Assembly (NCBI RefSeq): GCF_014698735.1
Contig: NZ_JACJTQ010000014.1
Location: forward strand, 1 to 64,000
Direction of reading: 5' to 3'
DNA: 64,000 nt
Source: Anabaena catenula FACHB-362
Lineage (GTDB): Bacteria > Cyanobacteriota > Cyanobacteriia > Cyanobacteriales > Nostocaceae
Each line of letters opens with the position of its first letter. Positions within the stretch are counted from its first letter, which is position 1. Below are positions 44,336-53,784 of the stretch, one piece after another. Both the position numbers and the translations under genes were made by a program. The notes beneath the pieces were generated by a model, which was not told the origin of the DNA, ran no database searches, and saw only the letters and a list, made by a program, of their open reading frames with translations.

Positions 44336-46687
44336 TTATGCTATTTCTTTTAAGTATTTAGCAGCAGCTATAACAGCTTGTCCTAGTGATAAACCTCCAT
44401 CATTTGCAGGTACTATGCTATGAGTGAGAACGTTTATTTCTAATTTTTCTAATTGCATTTTTACCTGTTTTAATAAAATTCGATTCTGAAATACTCCCCC
44501 TGTTAATGCTACTTGGTGAAATTCATGTTCTTGTCTAATTTGTTTAACCATTGTTACCACTGCACTAGCTAAACTTGTGTGAAATTTTGCAGCTATTTCT
44601 GATGAGGAGATGTGCTGGTTTATATCATTGAGTATTTCTCGCCATGTAGAAGATGTATCTATATAATAGATATTATCTGATTTTTCAAATTTAAAGGTAT
44701 AGTTTAGAGTTTCTTCATCATTGTTTAATATGTTAACATCAGCTATGGCTTCCATTTCGATAGCGGCTTGTCCTTCATAACTGCATTGTTCTCTACATAT
44801 ATTTATTGCGGCGGCTACTGCATCAAATAATCTCCCTACTGATGATGTTAAGGGTGAGTTAATACCTTTTTTTATAATTTGATTCAGTAGTTTAGGGTTT
44901 TTATGTTCTAAAAATTTGATAATTTCTAAATCACTATATTTTTCTTTGATTTCTTCCCAAGTAAAGGCATTAATTAATTGAGAGTATGTATTTCTCCACG
45001 GTTGATAAATTGCTTGTTGTCCTCCTATCATGGGCATGGGTTTAAATGTCGCTAATCGTTGAAAATCATGATAATCTGCTAATAGAAATTCTCCGCCCCA
45101 TAGTTGACCATCTTCACCATAACCTAATCCATCAAATGCTATTCCTAAAACTGGTTTCGAGTTTAAGGAAATTTGATTTTCTGCCATGCAAGCTGCTATA
45201 TGGGAGTGATGATGTTGAATTTGAACAAGTGGAATTTGATTAGCTGTTGCTAGTTCTTTACCCAGTTTAGATGATAGATATTCTGGATGTTTATCAATAG
45301 CAATTATTTCTGGTTTATGGGCAAATAAGTTTAGATATAAATTTAATGTTTCTTGATAAGCGTTAAATGCTGTTGCGTGTTCTAAATCTCCTAAATGTTG
45401 TGATAAAATTGCCTTACCTTCTCTTAATAAGCAAAAGGTATTTTTTAACTCGCTACCCATTGCTAAAATTGGTGGTATTTTTTCAAATCCTGGTGGTAGA
45501 ATAATTGGTGCAGGTGCATATCCCCTCGCACGTCTTAGAGTTTGTATTTGATTATCGATAACTCTGACAACAGAATCATCTACTCGGTTCACAATATCTC
45601 GATTATGTAAAAGAAAATAATCGGCTATTTTTGATAATTTATCTTTTGCATCTTCATTATTTATACATTGTGGTTCATCAGAAATATTCCCGCTAGTTAA
45701 AACTATCGGGTGGTTCATGCGTCTGAGAATTAAATGATGTAAGGGGGTATAAGGAAGCATGAAACCCAGAGTATTTTGTCCTGGTGCTATTAAAGATGGT
45801 AATTGTTTATCTGTTTTTAGTTTTAATAAAACAATGGGTGCAGCAGGACTTGTTAATAATTGTTTTTCTAAATCATTAATATAGCAATATTCAGAAATAA
45901 TATTAATATCTCTTGCCATTAAAGCAAAAGGTTTATGATAACGTTGTTTGTGGTTTCTAAGTTTTAAAACTGCATTTTCTAAAGTTGCATCACAAGCTAA
46001 ATGAAACCCACCCAAACCCTTAATAGCGACAATTTCACCCTTTTGTAATAAAGTACAAACAGCATCCACATCATCTAACATTGAGAACATATCAGAGATA
46101 ACAGGTTTACCGTCAGCCCTTTCCAACCATGCACGAGGACCACATACATGACAAGCAACAGGTTGGGCATGAAAACGACGATTTTCTACATTTTTATATT
46201 CCTTTTCACATTCCTTACACATCGAAAAATTAACCATGCTGGTGTTATTTCTATCGTAGGGAATAGCGCGAATAATGCTCAACCGGGGACCACAATGAGT
46301 ACAATTAGTAAAAGGATAACGAAAATAACGACTAAAAGGATCAAAAATATCCTTTTGACATTGGGGACAAGTTGCAGCGTCAGGAGAAATTTCGGTTTTC
46401 ACCACACTATTAACACTGGGAGAAATCACAAAGTCATTAAAATCAAATTCCCCAAAATATGGACTCCTCTTAACCTCATTAATTTTGGCCAAAGGAGGAC
46501 ATTCTTGATATATTTTTTTTATAAATACTGTGATTTCTTCCTCACTACCAGAAACACGAATTAAAACACCTTCACCATTATTACAAACATCACCCTTTAA
46601 CCCAAAAACCTTAGCCAAACGATACACAGTAGGACGAAAACCGACACCTTGGACAATCCCACGAACCCGAATTTCCTCAATCGGCAT
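44336..46687 (-). CDS. hypF: Carbamoyltransferase HypF
   Basis: A 783-residue enzyme making the thiocarbamate on HypE. Domains in order: acylphosphatase (VRGIVQGVGFRPTVYRLA), two zinc-finger pairs (CPQC/CTHC and CKEC/CHVC, about 110-185), YrdC-like (about 200-380, with LTSGNISDEP) and the Kae1-like carbamoyltransferase part with the HHHSHIAA metal site and a C-terminal GGVFQNRIL. Complete. It starts 31 bases after the NHL gene stop; a dispersed repeat in that gap ends in AAAGGAAG and supplies a plausible ribosome site. Confidence 0.97.
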   Translation of the reverse strand: MPIEEIRVRGIVQGVGFRPTVYRLAKVFGLKGDVCNNGEGVLIRVSGSEEEITVFIKKIYQECPPLAKINEVKRSPYFGEFDFNDFVISPSVNSVVKTEISPDAATCPQCQKDIFDPFSRYFRYPFTNCTHCGPRLSIIRAIPYDRNNTSMVNFSMCKECEKEYKNVENRRFHAQPVACHVCGPRAWLERADGKPVISDMFSMLDDVDAVCTLLQKGEIVAIKGLGGFHLACDATLENAVLKLRNHKQRYHKPFALMARDINIISEYCYINDLEKQLLTSPAAPIVLLKLKTDKQLPSLIAPGQNTLGFMLPYTPLHHLILRRMNHPIVLTSGNISDEPQCINNEDAKDKLSKIADYFLLHNRDIVNRVDDSVVRVIDNQIQTLRRARGYAPAPIILPPGFEKIPPILAMGSELKNTFCLLREGKAILSQHLGDLEHATAFNAYQETLNLYLNLFAHKPEIIAIDKHPEYLSSKLGKELATANQIPLVQIQHHHSHIAACMAENQISLNSKPVLGIAFDGLGYGEDGQLWGGEFLLADYHDFQRLATFKPMPMIGGQQAIYQPWRNTYSQLINAFTWEEIKEKYSDLEIIKFLEHKNPKLLNQIIKKGINSPLTSSVGRLFDAVAAAINICREQCSYEGQAAIEMEAIADVNILNNDEETLNYTFKFEKSDNIYYIDTSSTWREILNDINQHISSSEIAAKFHTSLASAVVTMVKQIRQEHEFHQVALTGGVFQNRILLKQVKMQLEKLEINVLTHSIVPANDGGLSLGQAVIAAAKYLKEIA

Positions 46688-46691
46688 TTTT

Positions 46692-46714
46692 CTTCCTTTG
46701 CGTCTCTGCGTGAG
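46692..46714. repeat. Dispersed repeat supplying the hypF ribosome-site region
   Basis: On the minus strand it reads ATCTCACGCAGAGACGCAAAGG and abuts AAGAAAA before the hypF ATG. Confidence 0.7.
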
Positions 46715-46718
46715 ATAA

Positions 46719-47891
46719 TCAAAACTTCCAAATCAAAACGCGATTATTTCCAGAATCAGCAATTACCGCAGTTTCTCCACAAACCTTAATTCCATAACAC
46801 CAATTTAAACTTTGTCTTGTTGGTAGTCCAAAATTCCGATTTTCGCTTTTATTTGTAAAGTTATCTTGTCCCATCACACCATCAGCATTTGCACCTTGTA
46901 ATAATAAAATGGATTCTCGTTTCTTCCATCCTAGCAAACGAGAATTAGCTGTATCTGCAACTATTAACCAATCTTTCCAGATATCTACCCCATAAGGCAT
47001 ACTTAAACTACTTGCATTAGGGAAATAAACTCCTTGATTTAATTCCACCAAATTAAAATTTTTTTGCCCTAAAACCACCGCACAAGGGGCATTATTTTCT
47101 GTTGGTATTCCTGACCAAATCATTACCCGGTTATTACCTGCATCAGTAACAACTAAATTATCTTCCCAAAGGGTGATATCATGACACCAACGCATACTAG
47201 CAGCAGTGGGAGAACCACCACCATTTTCATTGCGTGATATCATGTTTGGTTGTCCCAAAACTATATCCGCAGGTTGTCCATTTTCGGTAGGGAATTGATT
47301 CCAAATCAATAAACGACGATTTCCAGTATCCGCTACAAATAGCTTACCTTGATGATAGAAAATACCGTAAGGCCAATGTAGGGTATTTGCCGCAGGTTCT
47401 CGATTTCCTCGATTTGGTTCATTATCAATAAAATTAATTTGTCCTAATACTAAATCTGCGGGAATATTACTATCTTCTGGAACATTATACCAGATTAAAA
47501 TGCGATGATTCCAAGCATCGGCAACGGCTAAACCATTACCACATTTACAAATACCTGTAGGAACACTAAATGTAGATTTTCCTGGTGTACCTTTGGCGTT
47601 TTGTCCTTCAGAATAAAAGTCTGGTTGTCCTATTACCCAGTCAGATGGTTGATGATCTTTTGTGGGTAAATTTCGCCAACCTAATAAACGATGATGTCCT
47701 GTATCTGCTACCCATAATATTCCTGTTGGTGATAATAAACAAGCTGCACGGGGACCGAACATTGTTGTCGGACTAGGTGCAATAGGTATGGCTATTTGTT
47801 CGGGTGTAGTGTTGTTTCCTAATATTACTTCTGCACTTTTATGAGATAGGGGTAAATGGGGTATTTGGTTTGTTAAGGGTGGTGAAGTCAT
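46719..47891 (-). CDS. NHL-repeat protein of the extended hyp operon
   Basis: A 390-residue beta-propeller protein with at least five NHL-type repeats (GILWVADTGHHRLLGW, NGLAVADAWNHRILIW, GKLFVADTGNRRLLIW, DNLVVTDAGNNRVMIW, DWLIVADTANSRLLGW, ETAVIADSGNNRVLIW). There is no signal peptide. In Nostoc a similar gene lies directly upstream of hypF and has been proposed to help mature the uptake-hydrogenase small subunit; that role is not proven. It is co-directional with hypF at 31 bases. Confidence 0.88.
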   Translation of the reverse strand: MTSPPLTNQIPHLPLSHKSAEVILGNNTTPEQIAIPIAPSPTTMFGPRAACLLSPTGILWVADTGHHRLLGWRNLPTKDHQPSDWVIGQPDFYSEGQNAKGTPGKSTFSVPTGICKCGNGLAVADAWNHRILIWYNVPEDSNIPADLVLGQINFIDNEPNRGNREPAANTLHWPYGIFYHQGKLFVADTGNRRLLIWNQFPTENGQPADIVLGQPNMISRNENGGGSPTAASMRWCHDITLWEDNLVVTDAGNNRVMIWSGIPTENNAPCAVVLGQKNFNLVELNQGVYFPNASSLSMPYGVDIWKDWLIVADTANSRLLGWKKRESILLLQGANADGVMGQDNFTNKSENRNFGLPTRQSLNWCYGIKVCGETAVIADSGNNRVLIWKF

Positions 47892-48338
47892 TATTTATCT
47901 CACGCAGAGTCGCAGAGTCAAGGAGAGAAGGATAGGGTTTTTTGGGGGTTGATTCATTTAAAAACATTAGTGGATGGAAAGATGTAGTTATAATGTCAAT
48001 TTGAGTTAATTCTCAAATTGTAAATGGGCAGGTAAGCCCGTCTTGACGAAACTGCAATTACTGTGGTTATTTCCTGACAAAGTGCTTTAATAGCCTTTTC
48101 AATTCCTTGAGATAAGGTTAATGTGGAAGCTAGACAATTGGATAGAAACATTTTGGTTAGGTTGTTCAATGGAACGCTAGAAAGAAATCAAAACTAGAGA
48201 ATATCTAAGAAGTATCAAGTTTTATTAAGTTCTCCCTTAGTCTCGTTCCTAAGCAGATTGATGGGATTTATTATTGTTGAATAAAGCACAAAAAATTTTT
48301 CAACCATTCTATCAAAAGCAGGGCAAATTAATCAGGGT
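47892..48338. other. Spacer with dispersed repeat and a NifU-domain remnant
   Basis: The dispersed CGCAGAG repeat is at 47896-47925, and the NifU-like fragment at 48051-48151 is described separately. The right half should contain the promoter of the plus-strand 164-residue gene. Confidence 0.6.
48051..48151 (-). pseudogene. NifU C-terminal domain fragment
   Basis: The minus strand encodes SNCLASTLTLSQGIEKAIKA, then LCQEITTVIAV. This aligns residue for residue with SNCATSTLTLTQGIEQTIKK and YCPEITQVVAV of the intact NifU-Rieske protein at 48877-49689. Homology stops abruptly at both ends and only one of the two cluster cysteines of the domain is kept. It is a partial duplicate of the neighbouring gene, on the same strand. 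Confidence 0.8.
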
Positions 48339-48833
48339 ATGAAAAACTATCAAATCAAGTTACCAAATGCACCTACTGTTATCTTAATAATCGTATCATT
48401 TTTGGCGTTGGATCTATTATTTCTTTGGATTTTTCAACCAAGTCCTAAACAGATTGCCGAAGAAGTTATTGGTATACCACTTGATAAATCAGTTAAACTA
48501 ATTTCTAAAGAATATGAGTACTACGGTTTGGTTGGTGATGGTTACAGAGAAATTATTCTAGAAATTCCTGTTGAAGAATCACAAAAATTTTTGGATAAAA
48601 TTTTACAATCTAGCCAATGGCAAATTGTCAAATCTGAACAAACAAAAGTTGATACCTGTAGTCCTTTCCATGCCTTACCCTCATTTCCGGGTCCATTTGA
48701 TTATTATTTGTTAGTAAAGTGTTATGATGGAGATGGTTTAGAGGTAAAGGGTCCTCAATCTATTCAGAAATTTGATATTGTGATTTATTATCCGCAAAGA
48801 AGAATGCTTATTATTAAAGAAAACTGGATCTAA
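48339..48833 (+). CDS. Membrane-anchored protein of unknown function interrupting the hyp-associated gene set
   Basis: A 164-residue protein with one N-terminal transmembrane segment (about 13-33, TVILIIVSFLALDLLFLWIF) and a mixed alpha/beta domain on the outer side. Two cysteines could form a disulfide (DTCSPF, KCYDGD). I do not recognise it. It is the only plus-strand gene in an otherwise minus-strand block between 40 and 51 kb, which suggests later insertion. Confidence 0.65.
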   Translation: MKNYQIKLPNAPTVILIIVSFLALDLLFLWIFQPSPKQIAEEVIGIPLDKSVKLISKEYEYYGLVGDGYREIILEIPVEESQKFLDKILQSSQWQIVKSEQTKVDTCSPFHALPSFPGPFDYYLLVKCYDGDGLEVKGPQSIQKFDIVIYYPQRRMLIIKENWI

Positions 48834-48876
48834 ATAATTTAGAAAAATACTCCTGCATTCCATCCCATCTGTATGT

Positions 48877-49689
48877 TTATCTTTGCACGTTCACATATAC
48901 ATTTTCACCCTTAACTCTCACCTCATAAATTTGCAAGTAAACATCAGGTACAGTTAAACATTCACCTGTATTTAAATCATATTGAAACTGATGAGATGCA
49001 CAGGTAATAATTCCTTTTTTTACAGTTCCTTTATCTAACGGAAAACCCAAATGAGAACAACTATTTTGATAACAACTAATATGATCACCTTGTCTGTACA
49101 TAATTAAATCATTATTAGCAACTCTAACTGCTAAAATGCGATTTTCAATTATGTTATCTAATGTTGTTGCTTTCACCCAATAGGAATCTGTAGGAAGAGA
49201 ATTAGCAGGAGAATGAGAATTACCCTTAACCGCAACTACTTGGGTAATTTCTGGACAATATTTTTTAATAGTTTGTTCTATTCCTTGGGTTAAAGTTAAG
49301 GTAGAAGTCGCACAATTACTACAACTACCAATTAATTTAACTTCAACTGTATCTGGTAATTTAATGGCGACTAATTCTACATCTCCTTGATGATTTTGTA
49401 AACTGGGACGAACTTCGGCTAATGCTGTTTGGATACGTTCTGATAATGGAGGTTTAACTAAGTTATGATATAGCAAAACTGCATAGACAACTTCATCATT
49501 TACAGCCTGATTTAAAGCTGATAAATTTTCTTGCTTAAGACTTTTAATTAAATTAGTTAATGCGGCTTTATGTAGAGATTCAATAGCCCGTTGTAAACCT
49601 ACGGCTACACATCTTTGACTTTCATCCCATTCAGAAATAATCGCTTCAAATCTGTTAATATCTGTAATCAATTCTTCTAGTTGAGTCAT
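48877..49689 (-). CDS. NifU-like / Rieske fusion protein of the extended hyp operon
   Basis: A 270-residue protein. The N-terminal 75 residues are helical. A NifU C-terminal (Nfu) domain follows (about 85-155), with the SCSNC cluster cysteines. The last 105 residues are a Rieske ferredoxin domain with NSCSHLGFPL and ITCASHQFQYD giving C-x-H and C-x2-H ligands. Fe-S delivery to the uptake-hydrogenase small subunit has been proposed for its Nostoc homologue; the fusion of carrier and Rieske domains supports an Fe-S role. Confidence 0.88.
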   Translation of the reverse strand: MTQLEELITDINRFEAIISEWDESQRCVAVGLQRAIESLHKAALTNLIKSLKQENLSALNQAVNDEVVYAVLLYHNLVKPPLSERIQTALAEVRPSLQNHQGDVELVAIKLPDTVEVKLIGSCSNCATSTLTLTQGIEQTIKKYCPEITQVVAVKGNSHSPANSLPTDSYWVKATTLDNIIENRILAVRVANNDLIMYRQGDHISCYQNSCSHLGFPLDKGTVKKGIITCASHQFQYDLNTGECLTVPDVYLQIYEVRVKGENVYVNVQR

Positions 49690-49783
49690 TATTAATCTGC
49701 TTAATTAATTATAAACATTAAAACTCAACCCCACAGATAAATCTGTAGGGATTGATAACTTTTAATTTGGTATTTATGCAAAC

Positions 49784-50008
49784 TCATTTCATTCTAAAGT
49801 CTTGTAGCAGAAAAGGCATCATGACACCAGTTACTAAACTCGCTACAGTGATGGGAATACAAAGAGGGATAGCTGCCTGTGCTAATAATACTAATATGAG
49901 TGTGCCAACACCACTAGCAATAGTGGTTTGACGGAGAAAATAGATAGGATCTCGTAATAGTTTACCTTTGAGAAGTAACTTGAAAGAAAACCAGCTTAGT
50001 TCTAACAT
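49784..50008 (-). CDS. Small membrane protein of the extended hyp operon
   Basis: 74 residues with two hydrophobic segments (about 32-48 and 49-66) after a basic N-terminus. It starts 8 bases after the preceding 87-residue gene. Small membrane proteins of this kind lie upstream of hyp genes in Nostoc. No function is known. Confidence 0.75.
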   Translation of the reverse strand: MLELSWFSFKLLLKGKLLRDPIYFLRQTTIASGVGTLILVLLAQAAIPLCIPITVASLVTGVMMPFLLQDFRMK

Positions 50009-50016
50009 ATATCCTC

Positions 50017-50280
50017 CTAGTAGTTAGATAAGAAATTCATCATTAATAAGCCGAGAATAATGGCAGGAATTATTCCCGCAGGTGCGAACAAACTACCAAT
50101 AGTTGCAGCGAATTTATAGCCTAAGTCTTTACCTGCAAGGATCATGCCACCAATTGCACCACCAATCATGGATAAAATCACAGCAATGATTAACCAAGTA
50201 AATGCTGTCGTGAGATTTAATTCTGTATTCAAACTATACAGAAATTCTTTAAATGCTGGGTTATTGACAAAATCAAACAT
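50017..50280 (-). CDS. Small glycine-rich membrane protein of the extended hyp operon
   Basis: 87 residues, two or three transmembrane helices (TAFTWLIIAVILSMIGGAIG, FAATIGSLFAPAGIIPAIIL). It is 19 bases after the TPR gene and 8 bases before the 74-residue gene. It may form a membrane complex with that protein. Function unknown. Confidence 0.75.
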   Translation of the reverse strand: MFDFVNNPAFKEFLYSLNTELNLTTAFTWLIIAVILSMIGGAIGGMILAGKDLGYKFAATIGSLFAPAGIIPAIILGLLMMNFLSNY

Positions 50281-50299
50281 GGATTCTCCTATTGAGGGT

Positions 50300-51280
50300 T
50301 TAATTCAAAACAAATGCTTGCATTTCTGCTGCTACATCTTGTAGTGCTTTGGCTACTACTTCGGCTTGTTCTAGTTGTTGATTTTCGGTAAATATTTGCC
50401 AAGCTTCTTGATAGTAGGATTTGGCTGTTAAGAGATTTTGCTGATTACCTAATTCGGGTTTTTCTGGGTTGTCGGGTAAGTTAAATAGGGCGTTGGCTTT
50501 GTTAGAAATTGTGTTAGCATATTCTAAGGGTGTATCTTGAGGATTCCGCACTTTTAAGGCTTCGTTGTAGGCAGAAATAGCGCGTAAGTTATTCTCTACA
50601 GGATGGGAACTGATTAAATATTGCAAAGCGTTACCTAAGTTGTTCTGCAACATGGCATATTCCCTAGGATGGTCAATGAGGTTAATATGTTTGAGTGCTA
50701 CTTCAAAAGACTGCACTGCTAACCCTTGACGTAAATATTCCCGTTCTGATGCCATGGGCATAGAAAGATATGCGATCGCTATATTGTTAGATAAAATCGC
50801 ATATTCCTGTGGGTAATCTTCCCAGCTAAACACCCGCAAAGCCTGATGATAAGCTTGAATGCTGTCAGTTATCCGCGCTAAATTGTCGGGAACTAGGGAT
50901 TGCAAAACTAACCCCAAATTCATCTGTGCTTCTGCTACTTCCTCTGGTGTGGCAAATTGTTGTAAGATTGGTAAGGCTTCTTCATAACCTTCCTTTGCTT
51001 GTAGCAACAGTTGAGAATCTGCATCAGGAATCATCTGGAGAGTACCTGCTATTCCCACCTTAGCCCGTGCTTTTAGCAAAGGATAGTTGTCACCGCACAT
51101 TTCATAGGCACGATAAAACAACCCTACTGCATTTCGTAGGTCTTGGGCAGTTTTCGGCTTTTTCTGAAAGCCTTGCGCCATTTCTATCAGCATTTGGATT
51201 TTTTCTTCTGCTGTTGCTGACTCCGAAGCAATAGCTGCGATCGCTGCCTTGACTGCTGAATCTGTAATACTAGGGGTCAT
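50300..51280 (-). CDS. TPR protein, first gene of the extended hyp operon
   Basis: A 326-residue soluble helical protein with TPR-type repeats, including AQMNLGLVLQSLVPDN, AILSNNIAIAYLSMP and AMLQNNLGNALQYL. It probably scaffolds protein contacts. Similar genes belong to the group upstream of hypF in heterocystous strains. No catalytic motif is visible. The promoter for the whole minus-strand unit should lie in 51281-51753. Confidence 0.82.
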   Translation of the reverse strand: MTPSITDSAVKAAIAAIASESATAEEKIQMLIEMAQGFQKKPKTAQDLRNAVGLFYRAYEMCGDNYPLLKARAKVGIAGTLQMIPDADSQLLLQAKEGYEEALPILQQFATPEEVAEAQMNLGLVLQSLVPDNLARITDSIQAYHQALRVFSWEDYPQEYAILSNNIAIAYLSMPMASEREYLRQGLAVQSFEVALKHINLIDHPREYAMLQNNLGNALQYLISSHPVENNLRAISAYNEALKVRNPQDTPLEYANTISNKANALFNLPDNPEKPELGNQQNLLTAKSYYQEAWQIFTENQQLEQAEVVAKALQDVAAEMQAFVLN

Positions 51281-51753
51281 AATTGGCGTACTCTAGCCGG
51301 TTGGGGAATTAAGTCAACACCCACACACAACAAATGTGGGGCTATAAACTAAGCCGATTTACGCAAGTTTCGAGTCTTTTCAACAGATTCCCCAATCTCA
51401 AACTTTTCTATCTCTCTTCACAGGGAGATAAAACACGAGAAGCCAAAATTTCAATTAACAGGTATTTTTGCCCGCAATCTTATGACCACTCCTTTGATTG
51501 CCTAAGTCAATTCTTCTCACTATAAAACAGTTTGTTGAGAAAATCCTAGCGGGAAATTACCAATATCAATAGCAATTAAAAGTCTGTTAGGAATTCTTCA
51601 AAATTAAAAATCAAAAATTAAAAATTAAAAATTGAAGACAGTTGGAGTAGGTGACACTTACCCGACTCAACTGAGACTAAGTGTAGACTTAGAGGTCTCA
51701 AACCCTTGAATTTACGATGATAGGACAGGCGAGATGCCTGCCCAAATATATCA
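51281..51753. promoter_or_regulatory. Spacer upstream of the extended hyp operon
   Basis: A 473-base gene-free region with an AAAAATT heptamer array at about 51601-51633 and a short inverted repeat near 51724-51745 (GGCGAGATGCC type). I looked for an NtcA box (GTA-N8-TAC) and found only a mis-spaced one (N9) at 51647-51661. Confidence 0.4.
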
Positions 51754-52161
51754 CTAAGGAACAATCAAAACTGGACAAGGGGAAAGGTTAATGACGCGAC
51801 TGGTGACGCTATCAGTTGCGCCTTCATCCGTTAAGCCTAACCCCCGACAGCCCATAATAATTAAACTGGCCTCGATTTCATCAGCAACATCACAGATAGT
51901 AAAGGCTGGTTTACCTTGTCTTTCCAACACTTCGGCTGTAATTCCTTGCTGAGAAAATAAGGCTTGGGCATTTTCTAGCAGTTTAGCAACCGCCTCTGGA
52001 GACACCATAGGATCAGGATTAGGGGTATCTGAGGTTGGTTCTTCCACGACTGACAGGAGTACTAAGCGACTACTGTACTTCTGTACTACGTTGGCAACTA
52101 CATCCGCAGCTTCCCGCGCAGCCCGACTTTGATCAATTGGAAACAGAACTGTCTTAAACAT
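51754..52161 (-). CDS. Universal stress protein (UspA family)
   Basis: 135 residues with the Usp fold: FKTVLFPIDQSRAAREAA at the N-terminus, SLIIMGCRGLGLTDEG and VTSRVINLSPCPVLIVP at the end. The G-x2-G-x9-G(S/T) ATP motif is imperfect (GCRGLG...), so ATP binding is uncertain. It is divergent from pgk by 88 bases. Confidence 0.9.
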   Translation of the reverse strand: MFKTVLFPIDQSRAAREAADVVANVVQKYSSRLVLLSVVEEPTSDTPNPDPMVSPEAVAKLLENAQALFSQQGITAEVLERQGKPAFTICDVADEIEASLIIMGCRGLGLTDEGATDSVTSRVINLSPCPVLIVP

Positions 52162-52249
52162 AAATCACTGGGACACCCCGTACTCCGGTAAAATCTTGAT
52201 GGTTATACTTTCAAAACAATAACAAAAAGGCAATCAGGAGGGTTTAGTT

Positions 52250-53452
52250 GTGTCCAAAAAAAGTTTAGCAAGTTTATCTGCGGCTGATATTTCTGGTAAA
52301 CGCGCCTTAGTGCGGGTTGATTTTAACGTTCCTGTAGATGATCAAGGTAACATTACCGACGATACTCGCATTCGCGCTGCGCTGCCAACCATCAAGGATT
52401 TGACCGAAAAGGGCGCTAAGGTGATTTTAACCAGCCATTTTGGTCGCCCCAAGGGTGTAACTGAAAAATTGCGTCTAACGCCTGTTGCCAAGCGCCTCTC
52501 TGAGTTGTTGGGACAAGAAGTTGTCAAAACTGATGATTGTATCGGTGATGATGTGGCTGCGAAAGTTGCGGCTTTGCAAAATGGCCAAGTGCTGTTACTA
52601 GAAAATGTCCGCTTTTACCCAGAAGAAGAGAAAAACGATCCTGAATTTGCGAAGAAATTGGCAGCAAACGCTGATTTTTATGTAAATGATGCCTTTGGGA
52701 CTGCACACCGCGCCCATGCTTCGACTGAAGGTGTAACCAAGTTCCTCAGTCCTTCTGTGGCTGGATATTTGGTGGAGAAGGAATTGGAATATCTGCAAAA
52801 TGCGATCGAAAATCCCCAACGTCCTTTGGCAGCAATTATCGGTGGTTCCAAGGTTTCTAGCAAAATCGGCGTAATTGAAACTTTGTTGGAAAAGTGCGAC
52901 AAACTGATCATTGGAGGTGGGATGATTTTCACCTTCTACAAAGCCCGTGGTTTGAGTGTGGGTAAGTCTTTGGTGGAAGAAGATAAGCTGGAATTAGCGA
53001 AGTCTTTGGAAGCTAAGGCGAAAGAACGTGGTGTGGCTTTGTTGCTACCTACAGATATCGTCTCCGCAGATAAGTTTGCGCCTGATGCTAATGCTACTAC
53101 TGTCAGCATTGAAGATATCCCTGCCGATGGTATGGGTTTAGATATTGGCCCTGATTCTGTGAAGGTTTTCCAAGCAGCTTTGGCTGATTGTAAGACTGTG
53201 ATTTGGAACGGGCCTATGGGTGTGTTTGAGTTTGATAAGTTTGCGGCTGGTACGGAAGCGATCGCTCATACTCTAGCAGAAATCGGCAAAACCGGCACAA
53301 CTACCATTATCGGTGGTGGTGACTCTGTAGCCGCAGTGGAAAAGGTAGGTTTGGCTGATCAAATGAGCCACATTTCTACCGGTGGTGGTGCTAGTTTGGA
53401 GTTGCTAGAAGGTAAGATTTTACCTGGTATTGCAGCTTTAGATGAAGCGTAA
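52250..53452 (+). CDS. pgk: Phosphoglycerate kinase
   Basis: A 400-residue glycolytic and Calvin-cycle enzyme, complete. Motifs: [36 protein letters not shown], the [13 protein letters not shown] hinge and [13 protein letters not shown] near the C-terminus. It begins with GTG, 7-8 bases after a strong AGGAGGG ribosome site, and no ATG is better placed. A terminator-like hairpin follows at 53484-53521. A diverged fragment of its 3' part recurs at about 56028-56150. Confidence 0.97.
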   Translation: MSKKSLASLSAADISGKRALVRVDFNVPVDDQGNITDDTRIRAALPTIKDLTEKGAKVILTSHFGRPKGVTEKLRLTPVAKRLSELLGQEVVKTDDCIGDDVAAKVAALQNGQVLLLENVRFYPEEEKNDPEFAKKLAANADFYVNDAFGTAHRAHASTEGVTKFLSPSVAGYLVEKELEYLQNAIENPQRPLAAIIGGSKVSSKIGVIETLLEKCDKLIIGGGMIFTFYKARGLSVGKSLVEEDKLELAKSLEAKAKERGVALLLPTDIVSADKFAPDANATTVSIEDIPADGMGLDIGPDSVKVFQAALADCKTVIWNGPMGVFEFDKFAAGTEAIAHTLAEIGKTGTTTIIGGGDSVAAVEKVGLADQMSHISTGGGASLELLEGKILPGIAALDEA

Positions 53453-53483
53453 GCTGTTAAATTCCGTTAACTAATGACAAATT

Positions 53484-53521
53484 GAGTAGGGGGTGTAATT
53501 TTGCATTACCTTACTCTTTTT
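53484..53521 (+). terminator. Rho-independent terminator of pgk
   Basis: GAGTA(GG)...GTAAT pairs with ATTAC...TTACTC across a TTTGC loop, followed by TTTTT. It lies 31 bases after the pgk stop. Confidence 0.75.
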
Positions 53522-53568
53522 GTTAGCATTTATCTACTAGCATTAGGAAGTTAGCCAAAGGTAAAATT

Positions 53569-53784
53569 ATGGAAACCCAAGAACTAAAAGCCTTGATTAA
53601 GGAGATAGTTCAAGAAGTATTGCAACAAGAAAAACTAACACTTTATAACACCTTGTTACCATATAGAAATAATGCAGAAAATGAAGAATGGAATCAATTT
53701 TCTCTTGAACAGGCTATGAGAGGTTTAGAAAATGATCATCTCCCCGAATACACAGAAGCGGATCTCATAGAAAAATGGCAATAG
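53569..53784 (+). CDS. Antitoxin-like small protein of a PemK/MazF-type pair
   Basis: A 71-residue acidic helical protein (METQELKALIKEIVQEVLQQ, ending PEYTEADLIEKWQ). Its size, charge and 10-base overlap with the broken PemK/MazF-like toxin frame mark it as the antitoxin. No DNA-binding motif is obvious. Confidence 0.65.
   Translation: METQELKALIKEIVQEVLQQEKLTLYNTLLPYRNNAENEEWNQFSLEQAMRGLENDHLPEYTEADLIEKWQ

Noticed and set aside
51334-51525. 63-codon frame in the spacer upstream of the TPR gene
   Set aside because: It has no ribosome site, no homology that I can see and lies in the expected promoter region.
51647-51661. Possible NtcA site upstream of the extended hyp operon
   Set aside because: The half sites GTA and TAC are separated by nine bases, not eight, and lie about 370 bases from the first gene.
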